A stretch of DNA of 64,000 nucleotides from Enterobacteriaceae bacterium ESL0689 (GTDB taxonomy: Bacteria; Pseudomonadota; Gammaproteobacteria; Enterobacterales; Enterobacteriaceae), in NCBI GenBank assembly GCA_029433525.1, contig JAQTIF010000001.1, forward strand, positions 434,001 through 498,000, written 5' to 3'. Under the pieces are notes generated by a model. The model was given only the letters and a program-made list of their open reading frames with translations, had not been told where the DNA came from and made no database searches. Below, in pieces: positions 27,232-38,033 of the stretch. The number at the start of each line of letters is the position of its first letter. The first letter of the stretch is position 1. A program made the position numbers and the translations under genes.

Positions 27232-28572
27232 ATGTCTACCTCGAATTTCGTCAGAAAAAGATCGCTGATCGCTATCGCGTTGCTATCAGCGATATCACCC
27301 GCGCTGTATGCGGCTGATGTGACCATTCCCGATGGTATGAAACGTGTGGTCACCGATAGCCATATGAAAGTTTCTTTAAGAAACCAGATGAAAAACCTGA
27401 ATACCTCTGATTATGGTGACCGCTCTGTACAGACGGCCTGGGGGCAAGGGGTATCACTGGACTTTATGTCAGGCTATCTTGCTGATATTATTGGCGTTGA
27501 TGCATCGTATTACCATGTTATCAAACTCGCCGCCAGTGATGATTTTGATGGTCGTAGTGTGCTTTATAATGATCATGGCAAGGCAAAAGGTTTCCATAAA
27601 TTTGGTCAGTTGTACTCCAAGATCAAGTTTGGTAATGAAGAAGAGTATGTCAAACTCAATACCGGCTGGCAGATTATCAATACATGGGGCGCGTTAACCA
27701 ATTCCAGCCGTGCGATCCCCAGTACTTACCGGGGATGGAAACTGGATAGTGGTCTTGGCCCTGTCGCATTTCGTGGCGCATGGGTTGATCGTTACAGCGA
27801 CCGTGGCTCACCGGATCAAATTCGCTTCCAGACTGCCGATCGTAAGAAAAATATTGATTATCTGGCAACCGGTGAACTGAAATATAAAGATAAAGAGTAT
27901 GATGCTCTCTATTTCTTTGGCGAAAGCCACAACTATATGCAACGCAATGGTGTTGAATTAGGCTGGCAGCCGCAGGCCCTGGCGGATAATAACGGCAAAA
28001 TTCTCGGGATGCTGTACATGAACCATGGCCTGAAAGACTTTAAATCAATGAGTCCCGATTACCGGCCATTTAATAATGATGCCTGGCATACCGCATTTTA
28101 TGTTGAATGGAAGCAGGATAAATGGAAAAACAAGGTGGGCGCTTCCTGGACTAAGGCACACTCTACCAGTGATCACCTCGGCTATTTTGAGCGCCATATG
28201 GCTAAAAACAGCCGTGGCAGATTCAATTCAATGGCCGATGCCTGGGGTAACGACTACGTTGGCGATAATGAAAAAATGATCGCGTGGACGACAGAATATC
28301 AGGTATTTTCTGAAATCAGCCTCGGTTTACAAAGCGCCTTCGGCTGGGGAATGAAATATCAGGATCATTCTATTGATCGCGGTGAAACGCTGGTCTTTTC
28401 AAAATGGAAGCCATCATGGGAGAAAAATCTGAGTGTTCAGTTATCCGGTGGTCCATCATGGAATTATCAAAGTAAAAAGAATCAACCCATTATGACGGAT
28501 GATGGCAGAGTAAAACGCGCTATTAACCACTCTGTCGAACTGCAGATTGATTATTCCTTTAACCTGTTCTGA
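27232..28572 (+). CDS. OprD-family outer-membrane porin
   Basis: A 446-residue outer-membrane beta-barrel. A signal peptide ends at about PALYAAD. The body shows the alternating, aromatic-rich, glycine-punctuated strands of OprD proteins (SGYLADIIGVDASYYHV, KFGNEEEYVKLNTGWQ), and it ends in the porin-type SVELQIDYSFNLF with terminal Phe. OprD-family channels pass small solutes such as amino acids, chitosugars or glucuronides. The substrate is not evident. GGAG precedes the ATG. It is followed after 25 bases by aphA, so the two are probably one transcript. Confidence 0.82.
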   Translation: MSTSNFVRKRSLIAIALLSAISPALYAADVTIPDGMKRVVTDSHMKVSLRNQMKNLNTSDYGDRSVQTAWGQGVSLDFMSGYLADIIGVDASYYHVIKLAASDDFDGRSVLYNDHGKAKGFHKFGQLYSKIKFGNEEEYVKLNTGWQIINTWGALTNSSRAIPSTYRGWKLDSGLGPVAFRGAWVDRYSDRGSPDQIRFQTADRKKNIDYLATGELKYKDKEYDALYFFGESHNYMQRNGVELGWQPQALADNNGKILGMLYMNHGLKDFKSMSPDYRPFNNDAWHTAFYVEWKQDKWKNKVGASWTKAHSTSDHLGYFERHMAKNSRGRFNSMADAWGNDYVGDNEKMIAWTTEYQVFSEISLGLQSAFGWGMKYQDHSIDRGETLVFSKWKPSWEKNLSVQLSGGPSWNYQSKKNQPIMTDDGRVKRAINHSVELQIDYSFNLF

Positions 28573-28597
28573 TGATTAACCCACGTAAGGATAAAAA

Positions 28598-29320
28598 ATG
28601 TTCCTGTTGAAATCTAAAAAAATCCGCGCTGCGGCTCTGGTTACCGCTCTGCTGGTCACGGCTCCCGCATTTAGCGCCATTGAGACACCTGCCGTAGCCA
28701 CTACCGGTGCAACACTACAGCAAATACATAATCAGTATCCTATCCATCTGATTTCAATTGAACAAATTGCTGAAGGATTAAAAGGAAAAGCGCCCATCGA
28801 TGTCGGTTTTGATATTGATGACACCCTGCTTTATTCCACCCCCGCCTTTTTCCACGGTCAGCAGGTCTTTTCGCCAGGAAAAAATGATTTTCTGAAGAAA
28901 ACAGAGTTCTGGGATCAACTCAGCAATGGCTGGGATGCTTACTCAGTGCCGAAAACATCCGCAAAAGCGCTGATGAAACTGCATCTTGATCGCGGTGATC
29001 GTATCTGGTTTATTACCGGCCGCCCGATGCCCACCAACGGTAAAGAAGCCGTTACCGAACAACTGGCGAAAGACTTCTCTGTCCCGCAGGATAAACTGAA
29101 TAAGGTTATTTTTGCCGGAGAAAGCAAAAGTGCCAAAGTACAGCATATTCGCGATCTGAAAATTAAGCTCTACTACGGCGATTCCGATAACGACATCATT
29201 GATGCCCGTGAAGCCGGTGCCGAAGCAATTCGCGTGATGCGTTCCCAGGGATCATCAAACCAGCCTATGCCACGTAATGGTGCGCTGGGTGAAAAAGTGC
29301 TGATTAATTCTGATTTCTGA
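28598..29320 (+). CDS. aphA: AphA, class B non-specific acid phosphatase
   Basis: A 240-residue exported phosphatase/phosphotransferase of the HAD superfamily (E. coli AphA has 237), which removes phosphate from nucleotides and other organic phosphomonoesters in the periplasm. A signal peptide ends at about PAFSAIE. Motif I is VGFDIDDTLLYSTPAF with the two catalytic Asp, motif II WFITGRPMP, and motif IV YYGDSDNDIIDAREAG. AAGGAT precedes the ATG. In E. coli aphA lies elsewhere near uvrA. Here it follows an OprD porin and converges on uvrD. Confidence 0.94.
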   Translation: MFLLKSKKIRAAALVTALLVTAPAFSAIETPAVATTGATLQQIHNQYPIHLISIEQIAEGLKGKAPIDVGFDIDDTLLYSTPAFFHGQQVFSPGKNDFLKKTEFWDQLSNGWDAYSVPKTSAKALMKLHLDRGDRIWFITGRPMPTNGKEAVTEQLAKDFSVPQDKLNKVIFAGESKSAKVQHIRDLKIKLYYGDSDNDIIDAREAGAEAIRVMRSQGSSNQPMPRNGALGEKVLINSDF

Positions 29321-29336
29321 TTTCGCTGGCTGATAA

Positions 29337-29369
29337 ATCAGGCTGTGCCAGATAACGGGCCAGCCTGAT
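29337..29369. terminator. Hairpin between convergent aphA and uvrD
   Basis: ATCAGGCTG pairs perfectly with CAGCCTGAT around a 15-base loop between the two converging stop codons. No strong T-run follows on either strand, so bidirectional termination is suggested by position only. Confidence 0.45.
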
Positions 29370-29406
29370 TGGCTCGTTAGCCACTGACATCTGCCAGCAA
29401 TTCATG

Positions 29407-31572
29407 TCACATGCTTTCCAGCCGCGCGTAAGCAGCTACCAGCCATTTAACACCTTGCCCCTGAAAAGCTATCTGTAAACGACTGTGTTCGCCACTGCCT
29501 TCCAGATTAACGATCGTGCCTTCACCAAACTTAGGATGTCGCACACGCTGGCCCAGGCGATAACCGGTATCGTTTTCCGCCAGTGGCGTTCCCATCCTCT
29601 GATGACTCATCGGACGACTGACCGTGGCTCGCAGCCGAACCTCTTCTATACACGCTTCCGGTAGCTCACCAATAAAGCGCGAAGGACGATGGTAAACTTC
29701 TTTACCATATAACCGACGGCTTTCGGCATAGGTCAGCGTCAGTTTCTGCATTGCTCGCGTTACCCCAACGTAAGCCAGGCGGCGCTCTTCTTCCAGTCGC
29801 CCTCCTTCGTCCAGCGTCATCTGGCTGGGGAACATCCCCTCTTCCATGCCGACGATGAATACCTGAGGAAACTCCAGCCCCTTTGCCGAATGTAGCGTCA
29901 TCAACTGTACCGCGTCCTGCCAGCTATCCGCCTGCCCCTCCCCCGCTTCCAGCGCTGCATGTGAGAGAAAAGCCTGGAGCGGCATCAGATCTTCATCTTC
30001 TTCGGTATAGCTGAACTGGCGGGTTGCGGTGACCAGTTCTTCGAGGTTTTCGATCCGCGCCTGGCCTTTTTCGCCCTTTTCCTGCTGATACATCATCCGT
30101 AAACCGGAGTCGTTAATCACCCGATCGGTCTGAACATGCAGCGGCATCTGCGCGGTTTCCTGCGCCAGAGCGTCAATCAGTTCCATGAAACGCTGTAATG
30201 CGCTGGCCGCGCGTCCGGCCAGTGCTTTCCCGGCGATTAATTGCTGGCTTGCCTGCCAGAGAGTCAGTTGTCGCTGCCGGGATGTCTGACGCACCACATC
30301 CAGTGTACGATCGCCAATACCCCGTACCGGTGTATTGACCACGCGCTCAAATGCCGCATCATCATTACGATTCGCAATCAGCCGGAGATAGCCCAGCGCG
30401 TCTTTAATTTCCTGACGCTCAAAGAAGCGCATCCCGCCATAGATACGATAAGGCATCGCCGCCTGTAACAGGGCCTCTTCCAGTACTCGCGATTGTGCAT
30501 TACTGCGATAGAGGATGGCACATTGCGCGAGCATCCCGCCGCCCTCCTGCCAGGCTTTAATGCGATTGACAACAAAACGCGCTTCATCCAAATCGTTAAA
30601 CGCACAATAGAGCGAGACCGGCTCCCCCTCTTTCCCCTCCGTCCACAGCTTTTTCCCCAGCCGCCCCTGGTTATTTTCAATCAGCGCATTAGCCGCGCTG
30701 AGGATATTGCTGGTCGAACGGTAGTTCTGCTCCAGACGGATAGTCTGTGCGCCGGGGAAATCGGTCAGAAAGCGCTGAATATTTTCTACCTGCGCTCCCC
30801 GCCAGCCGTAAATTGACTGGTCATCATCGCCGACGATCATCACCTTGCCGCTATCACCGGCCAACAGACGGATCCAGGCGTACTGAATATTGTTGGTATC
30901 CTGGAATTCATCCACCAGAATGTTGCTGAAGCGCGCACGATAATGCTGGAGAATATCCGGTTTATTCAGCCACAATTCATGGGCGCGTAACAGCAATTCC
31001 GCGAAATCGACCAGCCCTGCGCGATCACAGGCTTGCTGGTAGGCCTGGTAAACCTTTTGCCAGGTTTGCTCCAGCGGATTGCCGTAACTCTGAATATGGT
31101 GTGGGCGCAGCCCCTCATCTTTTTTACCGTTGATGTACCACATCGCCTGACGGGGTGGCCACTGTTTCTCATCAAGGTTCATCGCTTTCAGCAAACGTTT
31201 CAGTAAACGCAGCTGATCTTCGCTGTCAAGGATCTGAAAATCCTGTGGCAGACCGGCATCCAGATGGTGAGCACGTAACAGACGGTGGGCGAGGCCGTGG
31301 AAGGTTCCCACCCACATGCCATTCTGGGTCGTGGTTCCCATCAGCTGGCCGATACGATGACGCATCTCAGCGGCCGCTTTATTGGTAAAGGTGACCGCCA
31401 TAATCGAATAGGGCGAGCAGTTTTCCACACTCAGCAACCAGGCGATACGATGCACCAGCACCCGGGTTTTACCACTCCCCGCCCCGGCCAGGATCAGCAT
31501 ATTGGTGCGCGGCGCTGCCACAGCTTCACGCTGTTTATCATTAAGGCTATCGAGCAGATAAGAAACGTCCAT
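29407..31572 (-). CDS. uvrD: UvrD, DNA helicase II
   Basis: A 3'-5' SF1A helicase for nucleotide-excision and mismatch repair. The start MDVSYLLDSLNDKQREAVAA at 31572 matches E. coli and gives 721 residues; four extra codons upstream are not conserved. Motif Ia follows [17 protein letters not shown], motif II is VDEFQDTNN, motif [16 protein letters not shown], motif IV LEQNYRSTSNIL and motif VI VGVTRAM. The C-terminal Tudor-like segment KFGEGTIVNLEGSGEHSRLQ binds RNA polymerase. A LexA box lies 49-64 bases upstream. It is the end of the lptM-dapF-yigA-xerC-yigB-uvrD run. Confidence 0.97.
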   Translation of the reverse strand: MDVSYLLDSLNDKQREAVAAPRTNMLILAGAGSGKTRVLVHRIAWLLSVENCSPYSIMAVTFTNKAAAEMRHRIGQLMGTTTQNGMWVGTFHGLAHRLLRAHHLDAGLPQDFQILDSEDQLRLLKRLLKAMNLDEKQWPPRQAMWYINGKKDEGLRPHHIQSYGNPLEQTWQKVYQAYQQACDRAGLVDFAELLLRAHELWLNKPDILQHYRARFSNILVDEFQDTNNIQYAWIRLLAGDSGKVMIVGDDDQSIYGWRGAQVENIQRFLTDFPGAQTIRLEQNYRSTSNILSAANALIENNQGRLGKKLWTEGKEGEPVSLYCAFNDLDEARFVVNRIKAWQEGGGMLAQCAILYRSNAQSRVLEEALLQAAMPYRIYGGMRFFERQEIKDALGYLRLIANRNDDAAFERVVNTPVRGIGDRTLDVVRQTSRQRQLTLWQASQQLIAGKALAGRAASALQRFMELIDALAQETAQMPLHVQTDRVINDSGLRMMYQQEKGEKGQARIENLEELVTATRQFSYTEEDEDLMPLQAFLSHAALEAGEGQADSWQDAVQLMTLHSAKGLEFPQVFIVGMEEGMFPSQMTLDEGGRLEEERRLAYVGVTRAMQKLTLTYAESRRLYGKEVYHRPSRFIGELPEACIEEVRLRATVSRPMSHQRMGTPLAENDTGYRLGQRVRHPKFGEGTIVNLEGSGEHSRLQIAFQGQGVKWLVAAYARLESM

Positions 31573-31620
31573 TGATACCGCCATAAATCAGTAACCCAAT
31601 AACGTTTGGTTAGCGAGCCA

Positions 31621-31636
31621 CTGTGAATATATACAG
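31621..31636 (-). promoter_or_regulatory. LexA (SOS) box of uvrD
   Basis: CTGTGAATATATACAG has the invariant CTG...CAG ends, ten AT-rich bases between, and nearly perfect symmetry. It sits about 49 bases ahead of the uvrD start, between uvrD and yigB, as in E. coli. Confidence 0.9.
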
Positions 31637-31644
31637 AATGATGA

Positions 31645-32361
31645 TTATATCAGCGAGGTCAGTGATGCCAACCGCGATATTTCGAGGTGTGGCAACAGGC
31701 GACAGTCAGGTGCATGTCGTAAGTCAGCCTGCTGTGTATTGATCCAGCACGCCTGCATACCACTGCTGATAGCGCCCGCCACATCCGTCGTCAGATCATC
31801 ACCCACATGAAGTATCTGGCTGAGTGGCACACCCAGCTGGCGGGCAGCCAGATGAAACATATCGGCAAACGGTTTAGAACGCCCATCCGGGCCAGCGCGT
31901 AAAACGAAACGAAAATAGCCAGCGAGACCACATTTTTCTGGCTGCGCATTGCCATTGGTTATCGCCGCCAGCGGCCACTTTTCCGCCAGTGCGGTCAGTG
32001 TCCGATGCGTGGCTGGCGGCACAGTAATCTGACTGCGCCAGCTGGCAAAGTGTGCCATCGCAGCATCAGCACCAGCGGTAGCTTGCAGCGTCGATAATCC
32101 GGCATGTTGCATCGCCAGCGCCAGCGCCCGACGACGCCATTCCGTCACATCGTGATAAATCTCCGGTTCGCTTTCCCGCAGCCTCTGCCGCCACTGTTGC
32201 AGTTGCTGATCATCAAACTGGCGTAATGCCGGATGGTAACGACGCACAAAAGCCAGGGATTGATCCCGCGTCCGATCCATCACCGGTTGATTATCATATA
32301 AGGTATCGTCGAGATCGAAAGTCAATGCAGAAATCGGAGCCAGAGGCCGGTAAAATTGCAT
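31645..32361 (-). CDS. yigB: YigB, HAD phosphatase of riboflavin/FMN metabolism
   Basis: A 238-residue HAD hydrolase, as in E. coli, where it dephosphorylates the pyrimidine intermediate of riboflavin synthesis and FMN. Motif I is [14 protein letters not shown], motif [18 protein letters not shown], motif III around [13 protein letters not shown] and motif [20 protein letters not shown]. Its start overlaps the xerC stop by one base. It lies between xerC and the uvrD promoter. Confidence 0.92.
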   Translation of the reverse strand: MQFYRPLAPISALTFDLDDTLYDNQPVMDRTRDQSLAFVRRYHPALRQFDDQQLQQWRQRLRESEPEIYHDVTEWRRRALALAMQHAGLSTLQATAGADAAMAHFASWRSQITVPPATHRTLTALAEKWPLAAITNGNAQPEKCGLAGYFRFVLRAGPDGRSKPFADMFHLAARQLGVPLSQILHVGDDLTTDVAGAISSGMQACWINTQQADLRHAPDCRLLPHLEISRLASLTSLI

Positions 32362-33263
32362 TATTTCCCCCGTTTTGCGCGTGGATGGGCTTTATCATAC
32401 ACCGAAGCAAGGTGTTGAAAATCGAGATGGGTGTAGATTTGGGTGGTAGAAAGGCTGGCATGGCCCAGCAACTCCTGTACACCACGTAGATCGTGGCTGG
32501 ATTCGAGCATATGCGTCGCAAAGGAGTGACGCAGTTTATGAGGATGGACATGGCTACTCAGCCCTTGTCTGATGCCCCATTCGGCGAAGCGTTTCTGTAC
32601 GTTGCGGGCAGAAATACGTTTACCCAGGCGGGATAAAAACAGCGCATCACTCTCTGATCCCAGTAAATCACGTACAGCCAGCCAGTGCTCAATCCACGCG
32701 ACAGCGCTGCGTCCGATCGGCAGGCGACGCTCTTTATTCCCTTTCCCTCTGACCCACACTTCCCCGGTTTGCAGATCAAGGTGGCTAATATCAAGATTGA
32801 CCAGCTCAGCAAGACGCAGCCCGGCACCATACATGATCTCCAGCATCGCCCGATCACGTACTGCCAGCGGGTCCTGCAGATTGATATCCAGCAAGCGGTC
32901 TATATCATCGACATCGATATCTTTTGGTAAGTGACGCGGGATTTTCGGCGCTGAAATCGCCTTTGCCGGGTTGGCTGCCAGTTCCCCCTGTGCTACCAGC
33001 CAGTCAAACAAACTGCGCAGTGCTGAAAGGCGCAGTGCCAGGCTGGCTGGCCCCAGGCCTTGTCTTCGGCTACGTACCGCCAGATTGCGTACCTGATCCG
33101 CGTCACACTGTTGCCAGTTTTGTAATCCGGACTGCCCGGCAAGCATCATCAGGGCATCCAGCTGCCGCTGATAATTCAGCAGTGTCAAGGAGCTTAACTG
33201 CCGTTCGACACGCAGATGGCGCAGAAAACGGCTAACCGCAGATCCTAAAGGTTGGCCGGTCAT
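32361..33263 (-). CDS. xerC: XerC, chromosome-dimer-resolving tyrosine recombinase
   Basis: A 300-residue tyrosine recombinase that with XerD resolves chromosome dimers at dif. The N-terminal SAM-like domain ([20 protein letters not shown]) is followed by the catalytic domain: Arg in [14 protein letters not shown], Lys in [12 protein letters not shown], HxxR in [14 protein letters not shown], His in [11 protein letters not shown] and the Tyr nucleophile in [11 protein letters not shown]. All six catalytic positions are present. It overlaps yigA and yigB at its two ends. Confidence 0.97.
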   Translation of the reverse strand: MTGQPLGSAVSRFLRHLRVERQLSSLTLLNYQRQLDALMMLAGQSGLQNWQQCDADQVRNLAVRSRRQGLGPASLALRLSALRSLFDWLVAQGELAANPAKAISAPKIPRHLPKDIDVDDIDRLLDINLQDPLAVRDRAMLEIMYGAGLRLAELVNLDISHLDLQTGEVWVRGKGNKERRLPIGRSAVAWIEHWLAVRDLLGSESDALFLSRLGKRISARNVQKRFAEWGIRQGLSSHVHPHKLRHSFATHMLESSHDLRGVQELLGHASLSTTQIYTHLDFQHLASVYDKAHPRAKRGK

Positions 33264-33970
33264 CGCCGTTCAATCCAGCGCGCCAGCAGATCTGGTAGCA
33301 TTAAGGCAATCTCCTGTAACATTTGTGTGCCTTGTTCTGGCTGATAGTGTCCGTCATCATGACTGATGAACAGAATCACCCCCAGTGTGTCCTCTCCCCC
33401 CAGTAATGACATCGCCACGGAGCCTACGGCATGGGGATCTGGCAGCATCACCCGCAACTCTGAGCCGTTAAGCGGGCCAAGATAGTGGCGTTGCTGGCCA
33501 AGACGCTGAATACGAACCGGCTCAAACGCCTGGCGAGTTAACGCCAGATGGGTAAATTTCGAGGGCGCATCCAGCCGCCAGCTATCAGAAAACAGACGTA
33601 TCGTCGCCCTAGCCAGGCCCAGTTCACAGGCCCAATGCTGCAGATGATTCAGCATTTCATCAAGACTTTCTGCGCGGGTGAGCCGCATTTGTAACCGCAA
33701 TAAACGCTGGAATAAATTTTCATTCTCGGTAGCTTGTACCATCAGCGACATCATATTCTTTTCCAGCTTGCTGATATGGTCGCGTGATCGTGCCATATGC
33801 CACTCTACCAGTGATACTGATCCGCGCACCGGATGCGGCACCCGCATCTGCGCCACTAACGCCGCGTGACGAATAAAAAACTCCGGATGTTGTAATAAAT
33901 AGTCAGCCACCGCCTGATCATTCAGCCGGTGGACTATCTCCGATGGTTTCGCTCTGCCCTGTTTTTTCAT
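33260..33970 (-). CDS. yigA: YigA, DUF484 protein
   Basis: A 236-residue cytoplasmic protein of the DUF484 family with unknown function. The conserved N-terminal part [20 protein letters not shown] and [20 protein letters not shown] is followed by a coiled coil and a GAF-like domain. It overlaps dapF and xerC by four bases each, the conserved dapF-yigA-xerC arrangement. Its genetic linkage to xerC is old, but no role has been shown. Confidence 0.9.
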   Translation of the reverse strand: MKKQGRAKPSEIVHRLNDQAVADYLLQHPEFFIRHAALVAQMRVPHPVRGSVSLVEWHMARSRDHISKLEKNMMSLMVQATENENLFQRLLRLQMRLTRAESLDEMLNHLQHWACELGLARATIRLFSDSWRLDAPSKFTHLALTRQAFEPVRIQRLGQQRHYLGPLNGSELRVMLPDPHAVGSVAMSLLGGEDTLGVILFISHDDGHYQPEQGTQMLQEIALMLPDLLARWIERR

Positions 33971-34791
33971 AAGTGTATATTTCCATCATAAACATGTGCC
34001 GCCGAGCCGGTCATAAAGAGGGGTTGCCCCGCTCCTTGCCAGGCGATATTGAGCGTCCCACCCGGTAACGTCACACGAACCTGAGTATCCAGTAACCCCT
34101 GTTGAATGCCTACCGCCACCGCAGCACAGGCGCCGCTGCCACACGCCTGCGTTTCCCCTGCACCGCGCTCATACACGCGCAGACGAATGTGATCGCGCGC
34201 CATCACCTGCATAAACCCGATATTCGCCCGCTCCGGGAAACGTTCGTGACACTCCATGACCTGACCCAGCGTTTCTACCGCAGCGGTTGTGACATCATCA
34301 ACCTGAATGACACAATGTGGATTTCCCATCGATACCACACCACATAAAATCGTCTGCTCAGCAGCGCGCATAATATAGGTCTTTTCCGCTTTACTGGCGC
34401 GGAAAGGCACTTGTGACGGCTCGAAATTCGGCTCTCCCATATTGACGCGCACCTGCTCATCGGGCATCACACTTAATAACATCCGCCCGCTCGTGGTACT
34501 CACACGGATATCACGTTTATTGGTTAATCCTTTTAAACGCACAAATCGGGCAAAACAACGTGCGCCATTACCACACTGCGAAACTTCGCTGCCATCGGCG
34601 TTAAAGATACGATAATGAAAATCCAGATCGGGATCATAAGGCGGTTCGACAATCAGTAATTGATCAAAACCGACCCCCAGGTGTCTGTCCGCCAGTCGAC
34701 GAATCAGCTCGGGTGAGAAAAAAACATTCTGCGTTACCGCATCAACGACCATAAAGTCGTTTCCAAGACCATGCATTTTAGAAAATTGCAT
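33967..34791 (-). CDS. dapF: DapF, diaminopimelate epimerase
   Basis: PLP-independent epimerase (274 residues) that converts LL- to meso-diaminopimelate for lysine and peptidoglycan. The two catalytic cysteines sit in the mirrored motifs [13 protein letters not shown] and [15 protein letters not shown]. The N-terminus [17 protein letters not shown] is typical. It follows lptM by 34 bases and overlaps yigA, within the conserved operon. Confidence 0.97.
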   Translation of the reverse strand: MQFSKMHGLGNDFMVVDAVTQNVFFSPELIRRLADRHLGVGFDQLLIVEPPYDPDLDFHYRIFNADGSEVSQCGNGARCFARFVRLKGLTNKRDIRVSTTSGRMLLSVMPDEQVRVNMGEPNFEPSQVPFRASKAEKTYIMRAAEQTILCGVVSMGNPHCVIQVDDVTTAAVETLGQVMECHERFPERANIGFMQVMARDHIRLRVYERGAGETQACGSGACAAVAVGIQQGLLDTQVRVTLPGGTLNIAWQGAGQPLFMTGSAAHVYDGNIHL

Positions 34792-34825
34792 TATTTACTC
34801 CCGCCAGGCGGAACAGAATATGATG

Positions 34826-35014
34826 TCACTCACCGGAATGGCTTATCTCTTCGTTATCACCCTGATCGTGACGATCGGGATTTAAGCTTTGCGTCACCAC
34901 TGACGATGAAGATGTTTTATCCGCAGGCGGGAAATATAATGGCCCTTTTAAGCCACAACCGATCAAGCTGGAAACCGCCAGGCAAATGGCAATCACGGGA
35001 AAAATATTTTTCAT
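34826..35014 (-). CDS. lptM: LptM (YifL), small LPS-assembly lipoprotein
   Basis: A 62-residue lipoprotein; E. coli LptM has 67. The lipobox LIGC at residues 17-20 puts the acylated cysteine at position 20, and the conserved core CGLKGPLYFPPADK follows. LptM binds the LptD/LptE translocon and helps it mature. The tail after residue 35 is variable. It is divergent from cyaY and first in the dapF operon, as in E. coli. Confidence 0.93.
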   Translation of the reverse strand: MKNIFPVIAICLAVSSLIGCGLKGPLYFPPADKTSSSSVVTQSLNPDRHDQGDNEEISHSGE

Positions 35015-35151
35015 TGATCATTGTCCGTCGTTCACTTTTCTGCTGTCTATCATCGCAGGAGAAGCGGCAAAAGCAAACATTTAGCATCTGACTGCACAGG
35101 CTTTTATTTCGCGCTATACTGCCGCTTTCTCTGAAAAAGTAAGGCAGAACC

Positions 35152-35472
35152 ATGAATGACAGTGAATTCCATCGTCTGGCTGATGAGCTCTGGCTGGCGA
35201 TTGAAGCGTCGGTTGACAACCGGGACGGCAATAGCGATATCGACTGTGAAATCCACGGTAGCGTACTGACCCTCAGTTTTGAAAATGGCAGCAAAATCAT
35301 TATCAATCGCCAGGAGCCGCTGCACCAGGTGTGGCTGGCAACCAAACAAGGTGGCTACCATTTTGATTACCAGGATGGGCAGTGGCGATGTGATCGTAGC
35401 AGCAAAAGCTTCCAGGATTTACTGAGCCAGGCAGCAACCCAACAGGCGGGAGAAGAGGTCAGATTCGATTAA
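35152..35472 (+). CDS. cyaY: CyaY, bacterial frataxin
   Basis: A 106-residue frataxin homologue that binds iron and regulates Fe-S assembly on IscS/IscU. The acidic first helix is [20 protein letters not shown], and it is followed by the beta sheet [20 protein letters not shown] and the conserved tryptophan segment [17 protein letters not shown]. The length equals E. coli. It lies between lptM (divergent) and cyaA (convergent), the standard order. Confidence 0.97.
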   Translation: MNDSEFHRLADELWLAIEASVDNRDGNSDIDCEIHGSVLTLSFENGSKIIINRQEPLHQVWLATKQGGYHFDYQDGQWRCDRSSKSFQDLLSQAATQQAGEEVRFD

Positions 35473-35501
35473 TTCACCTATTTCTGAGCCAGGTTATTGA
35501 T

Positions 35502-38033
35502 TCAGAGAAAATATTCGTCCTGGCTCGCGGGTGAGGTTGTTGCCGTGCTGATAGCCTGACTACGAAACGGAATTACCTGAGGATGGCTATCCACATCCAC
35601 TATCTGGTAAAACTGCGGCAGATTAAAATTGATAAACCCTGTACTGTAGGTAAATCGATCGTGAGATGATGAGTAGAAATGGCTCACATCACGCACCAGA
35701 TCTTCTTTACTCCCTTCACAATGGTGATAAACCTCAGCGCGGTTATTCTCATCGAGAATATAGATATTAAACCCGCCATTATTACCCACATCTTCAAAGA
35801 AAAACTGAATAATGCCCTCGCTGGCAAACCCATCCACCACCAGAGGTAACTTAACCGGATTAGTGCCCACCTGAACAGACAGATCATGCAATTTGTTATG
35901 TGAGATGGCGCCGTAAAATTCGATCGCGTTTTCCAGTTTCTGTACCGATACATGCAAGCGTTCGAAGAACAAACCCCATGTCTGTCCGGAAACATGAAGT
36001 GCTTTAAAACGCCCGGTATCCTGGCGGGTACTGGAAAGGCGTAGCTCAATACACTCAGAAACAATTTGCTGCACACGGGTACGAATCACCCCCCGCAGAT
36101 GCTGACTGTAACAGAAGACATCCACCTCCGGCGGTGCGGCATCCTGATGCATTTTACCGAGAATTGTTTTCAGTGCTTCGATGATCGCCTGCTCGCCATT
36201 AAAATGCAGGGTTCTGACTTCATTCCATGAGTTACGATACAGCAGGTCAATACTACCGATTAAACATTGCTGTAATTCACCAAAGCTAAAAACATCCAGC
36301 TGACGAAAATCAACATGGACGACATGATGACGAAATAGTGCCGTCGGGTCATATTCCAGGTTGATAATGATGGCCAGATGACGGATCTCACACGGGCTAT
36401 ACAGTGCTTTCGGCAACGGTGCCGGTAAACGCAGTGGAAAATGTTGCGCAACATTGGCTACCATTTCCTGCAATTTCGCCAGATCAACGATACCATTGCC
36501 TTTAATAAACAGATGGGTTCGCGATGTCAGCAAGCCATTAAACCATGCCCAGGCCACCAGCTTATTGAGATAGCGGTTATACTCCAGTGGCTGATGGCTG
36601 ACGATCGATTCCATATCCGGCGTGCGATTATACAGATACCAGCCAGCGCAATTCGCTCGCCCTGACGGCACATGGATAAAAGTCAAATTGGTTTCTGAAA
36701 GATCGGGAGAGATTTGCGGATTAACCAGGGTGACTTTGCCAGGTAAAGCCTCAAAAGCCGCATAAAGTTTACGGGTCAGCACGCCAATATCCTGCGGGCT
36801 GGCGGAGACGCTCAGGTTATTGCGGCGCGCAAAGCGGATCAGATGGCGATAACTTTGCATCATGGTATCCAGCAATTCGTTATGCGCTTTACGCACCTCA
36901 TCAATCTTCCAGTTGTCCCGGTCATCCAGCATCTGCAGCCGTTTTTCATCCCAGCCCCATGATTTCACCAGGCCACTTAATACCTCACGACGCCAGCTGA
37001 CACAGGTATGCTGTTCACGGCTCAGTTTTTCGCATACTTTCAGATAGAAGCAACGACGCACCAGGTCAAGGCGGGTATCATCGGCTATCGCCTGTAAATA
37101 AGCGGTGACACGTTCCAGCATCATGCAGTAAGGATCAAGACCAAAGGCCACGATTTCGCCATTATGCAACCGCTGTTTAATGTCTTTTGCCAGCAAGGAG
37201 TTATCCGGATACTTCCAGGAATAGGCTTCCAGTAACAGCGTTTTCAGCACCGCCTTATAGGGCGAGTCGATACTTTTGTACAGCTGCCACAGACTGGCCC
37301 CAAAGTATTCTTCTGCCGATAGCGAACCCAGTCCCCCCAGATCCAGCCATTCATTGGGTGTCAGAACGCCCTGCGCATAAAGACGCATCACATAATCGTC
37401 ATAATTGTCTTCTTCTTCGCACGGCACCATATTCCACAGGATACGTTTCCCGGCGAGGCGCACCGCAGTGCGATAAAACTCATCAAGCAGTAAAATGTGC
37501 TGCGTCGAGCCACAGTCTTCTCCGCCCAGGTTACCGCTTTCATTATGACGGAAACGATTTTCATCAATCAGGAAAAAGCTAACCGTCACACCGAGAGAGG
37601 CGGCCCACCTTTCCAGCAGACTGCATTTATGCTGCAGCAATTGACGTTCCGTGATATCGAGCCATGACTGATGACACACCCAGATATCGAGATCAGAAGA
37701 GCGGCTTTGTCCGACAGAAGAAGTGCTGCCCATCGAATAAACACCGGTGATCGGTAGTTCACCTTTCAGCGGTTCCTGTATCAGTGCGCCCAGATACTGT
37801 TTTAATTCGTCAAGATAGGTACGTTGCGTTTCATCAGGCGTATAAAAACACACGCCGTGGGGGACGTTGCTGTCAAGATAGCCTGGCATTAGCGGATGGT
37901 GGTAATGCAGTAGTGTCGGCAGTAGACTGTAAACCTGTTTGAAAGAAGGCGCCATCGCTGCTAACGCACGATCAACACGCAATTGGTTAATGGCATCCAG
38001 TCTCTGTTTTAGTGTCTCAATATAGAGGTACAA
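35502..38033 (-). CDS. cyaA: CyaA, class I adenylate cyclase
   Basis: Makes cAMP for CRP control. I use the TTG at 38031-38033, giving [19 protein letters not shown] and 843 residues (E. coli 848). E. coli also uses TTG, which is known to limit synthesis; the extension upstream runs through the promoter. The catalytic N-terminal half carries [20 protein letters not shown], a nucleotidyltransferase-type GS...DxD signature, and [20 protein letters not shown]. The C-terminal half is the glucose-sensitive regulatory part acting with EIIA-Glc. A CRP-like site lies 24-41 bases ahead. Confidence 0.96.
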   Translation of the reverse strand: MYLYIETLKQRLDAINQLRVDRALAAMAPSFKQVYSLLPTLLHYHHPLMPGYLDSNVPHGVCFYTPDETQRTYLDELKQYLGALIQEPLKGELPITGVYSMGSTSSVGQSRSSDLDIWVCHQSWLDITERQLLQHKCSLLERWAASLGVTVSFFLIDENRFRHNESGNLGGEDCGSTQHILLLDEFYRTAVRLAGKRILWNMVPCEEEDNYDDYVMRLYAQGVLTPNEWLDLGGLGSLSAEEYFGASLWQLYKSIDSPYKAVLKTLLLEAYSWKYPDNSLLAKDIKQRLHNGEIVAFGLDPYCMMLERVTAYLQAIADDTRLDLVRRCFYLKVCEKLSREQHTCVSWRREVLSGLVKSWGWDEKRLQMLDDRDNWKIDEVRKAHNELLDTMMQSYRHLIRFARRNNLSVSASPQDIGVLTRKLYAAFEALPGKVTLVNPQISPDLSETNLTFIHVPSGRANCAGWYLYNRTPDMESIVSHQPLEYNRYLNKLVAWAWFNGLLTSRTHLFIKGNGIVDLAKLQEMVANVAQHFPLRLPAPLPKALYSPCEIRHLAIIINLEYDPTALFRHHVVHVDFRQLDVFSFGELQQCLIGSIDLLYRNSWNEVRTLHFNGEQAIIEALKTILGKMHQDAAPPEVDVFCYSQHLRGVIRTRVQQIVSECIELRLSSTRQDTGRFKALHVSGQTWGLFFERLHVSVQKLENAIEFYGAISHNKLHDLSVQVGTNPVKLPLVVDGFASEGIIQFFFEDVGNNGGFNIYILDENNRAEVYHHCEGSKEDLVRDVSHFYSSSHDRFTYSTGFINFNLPQFYQIVDVDSHPQVIPFRSQAISTATTSPASQDEYFL

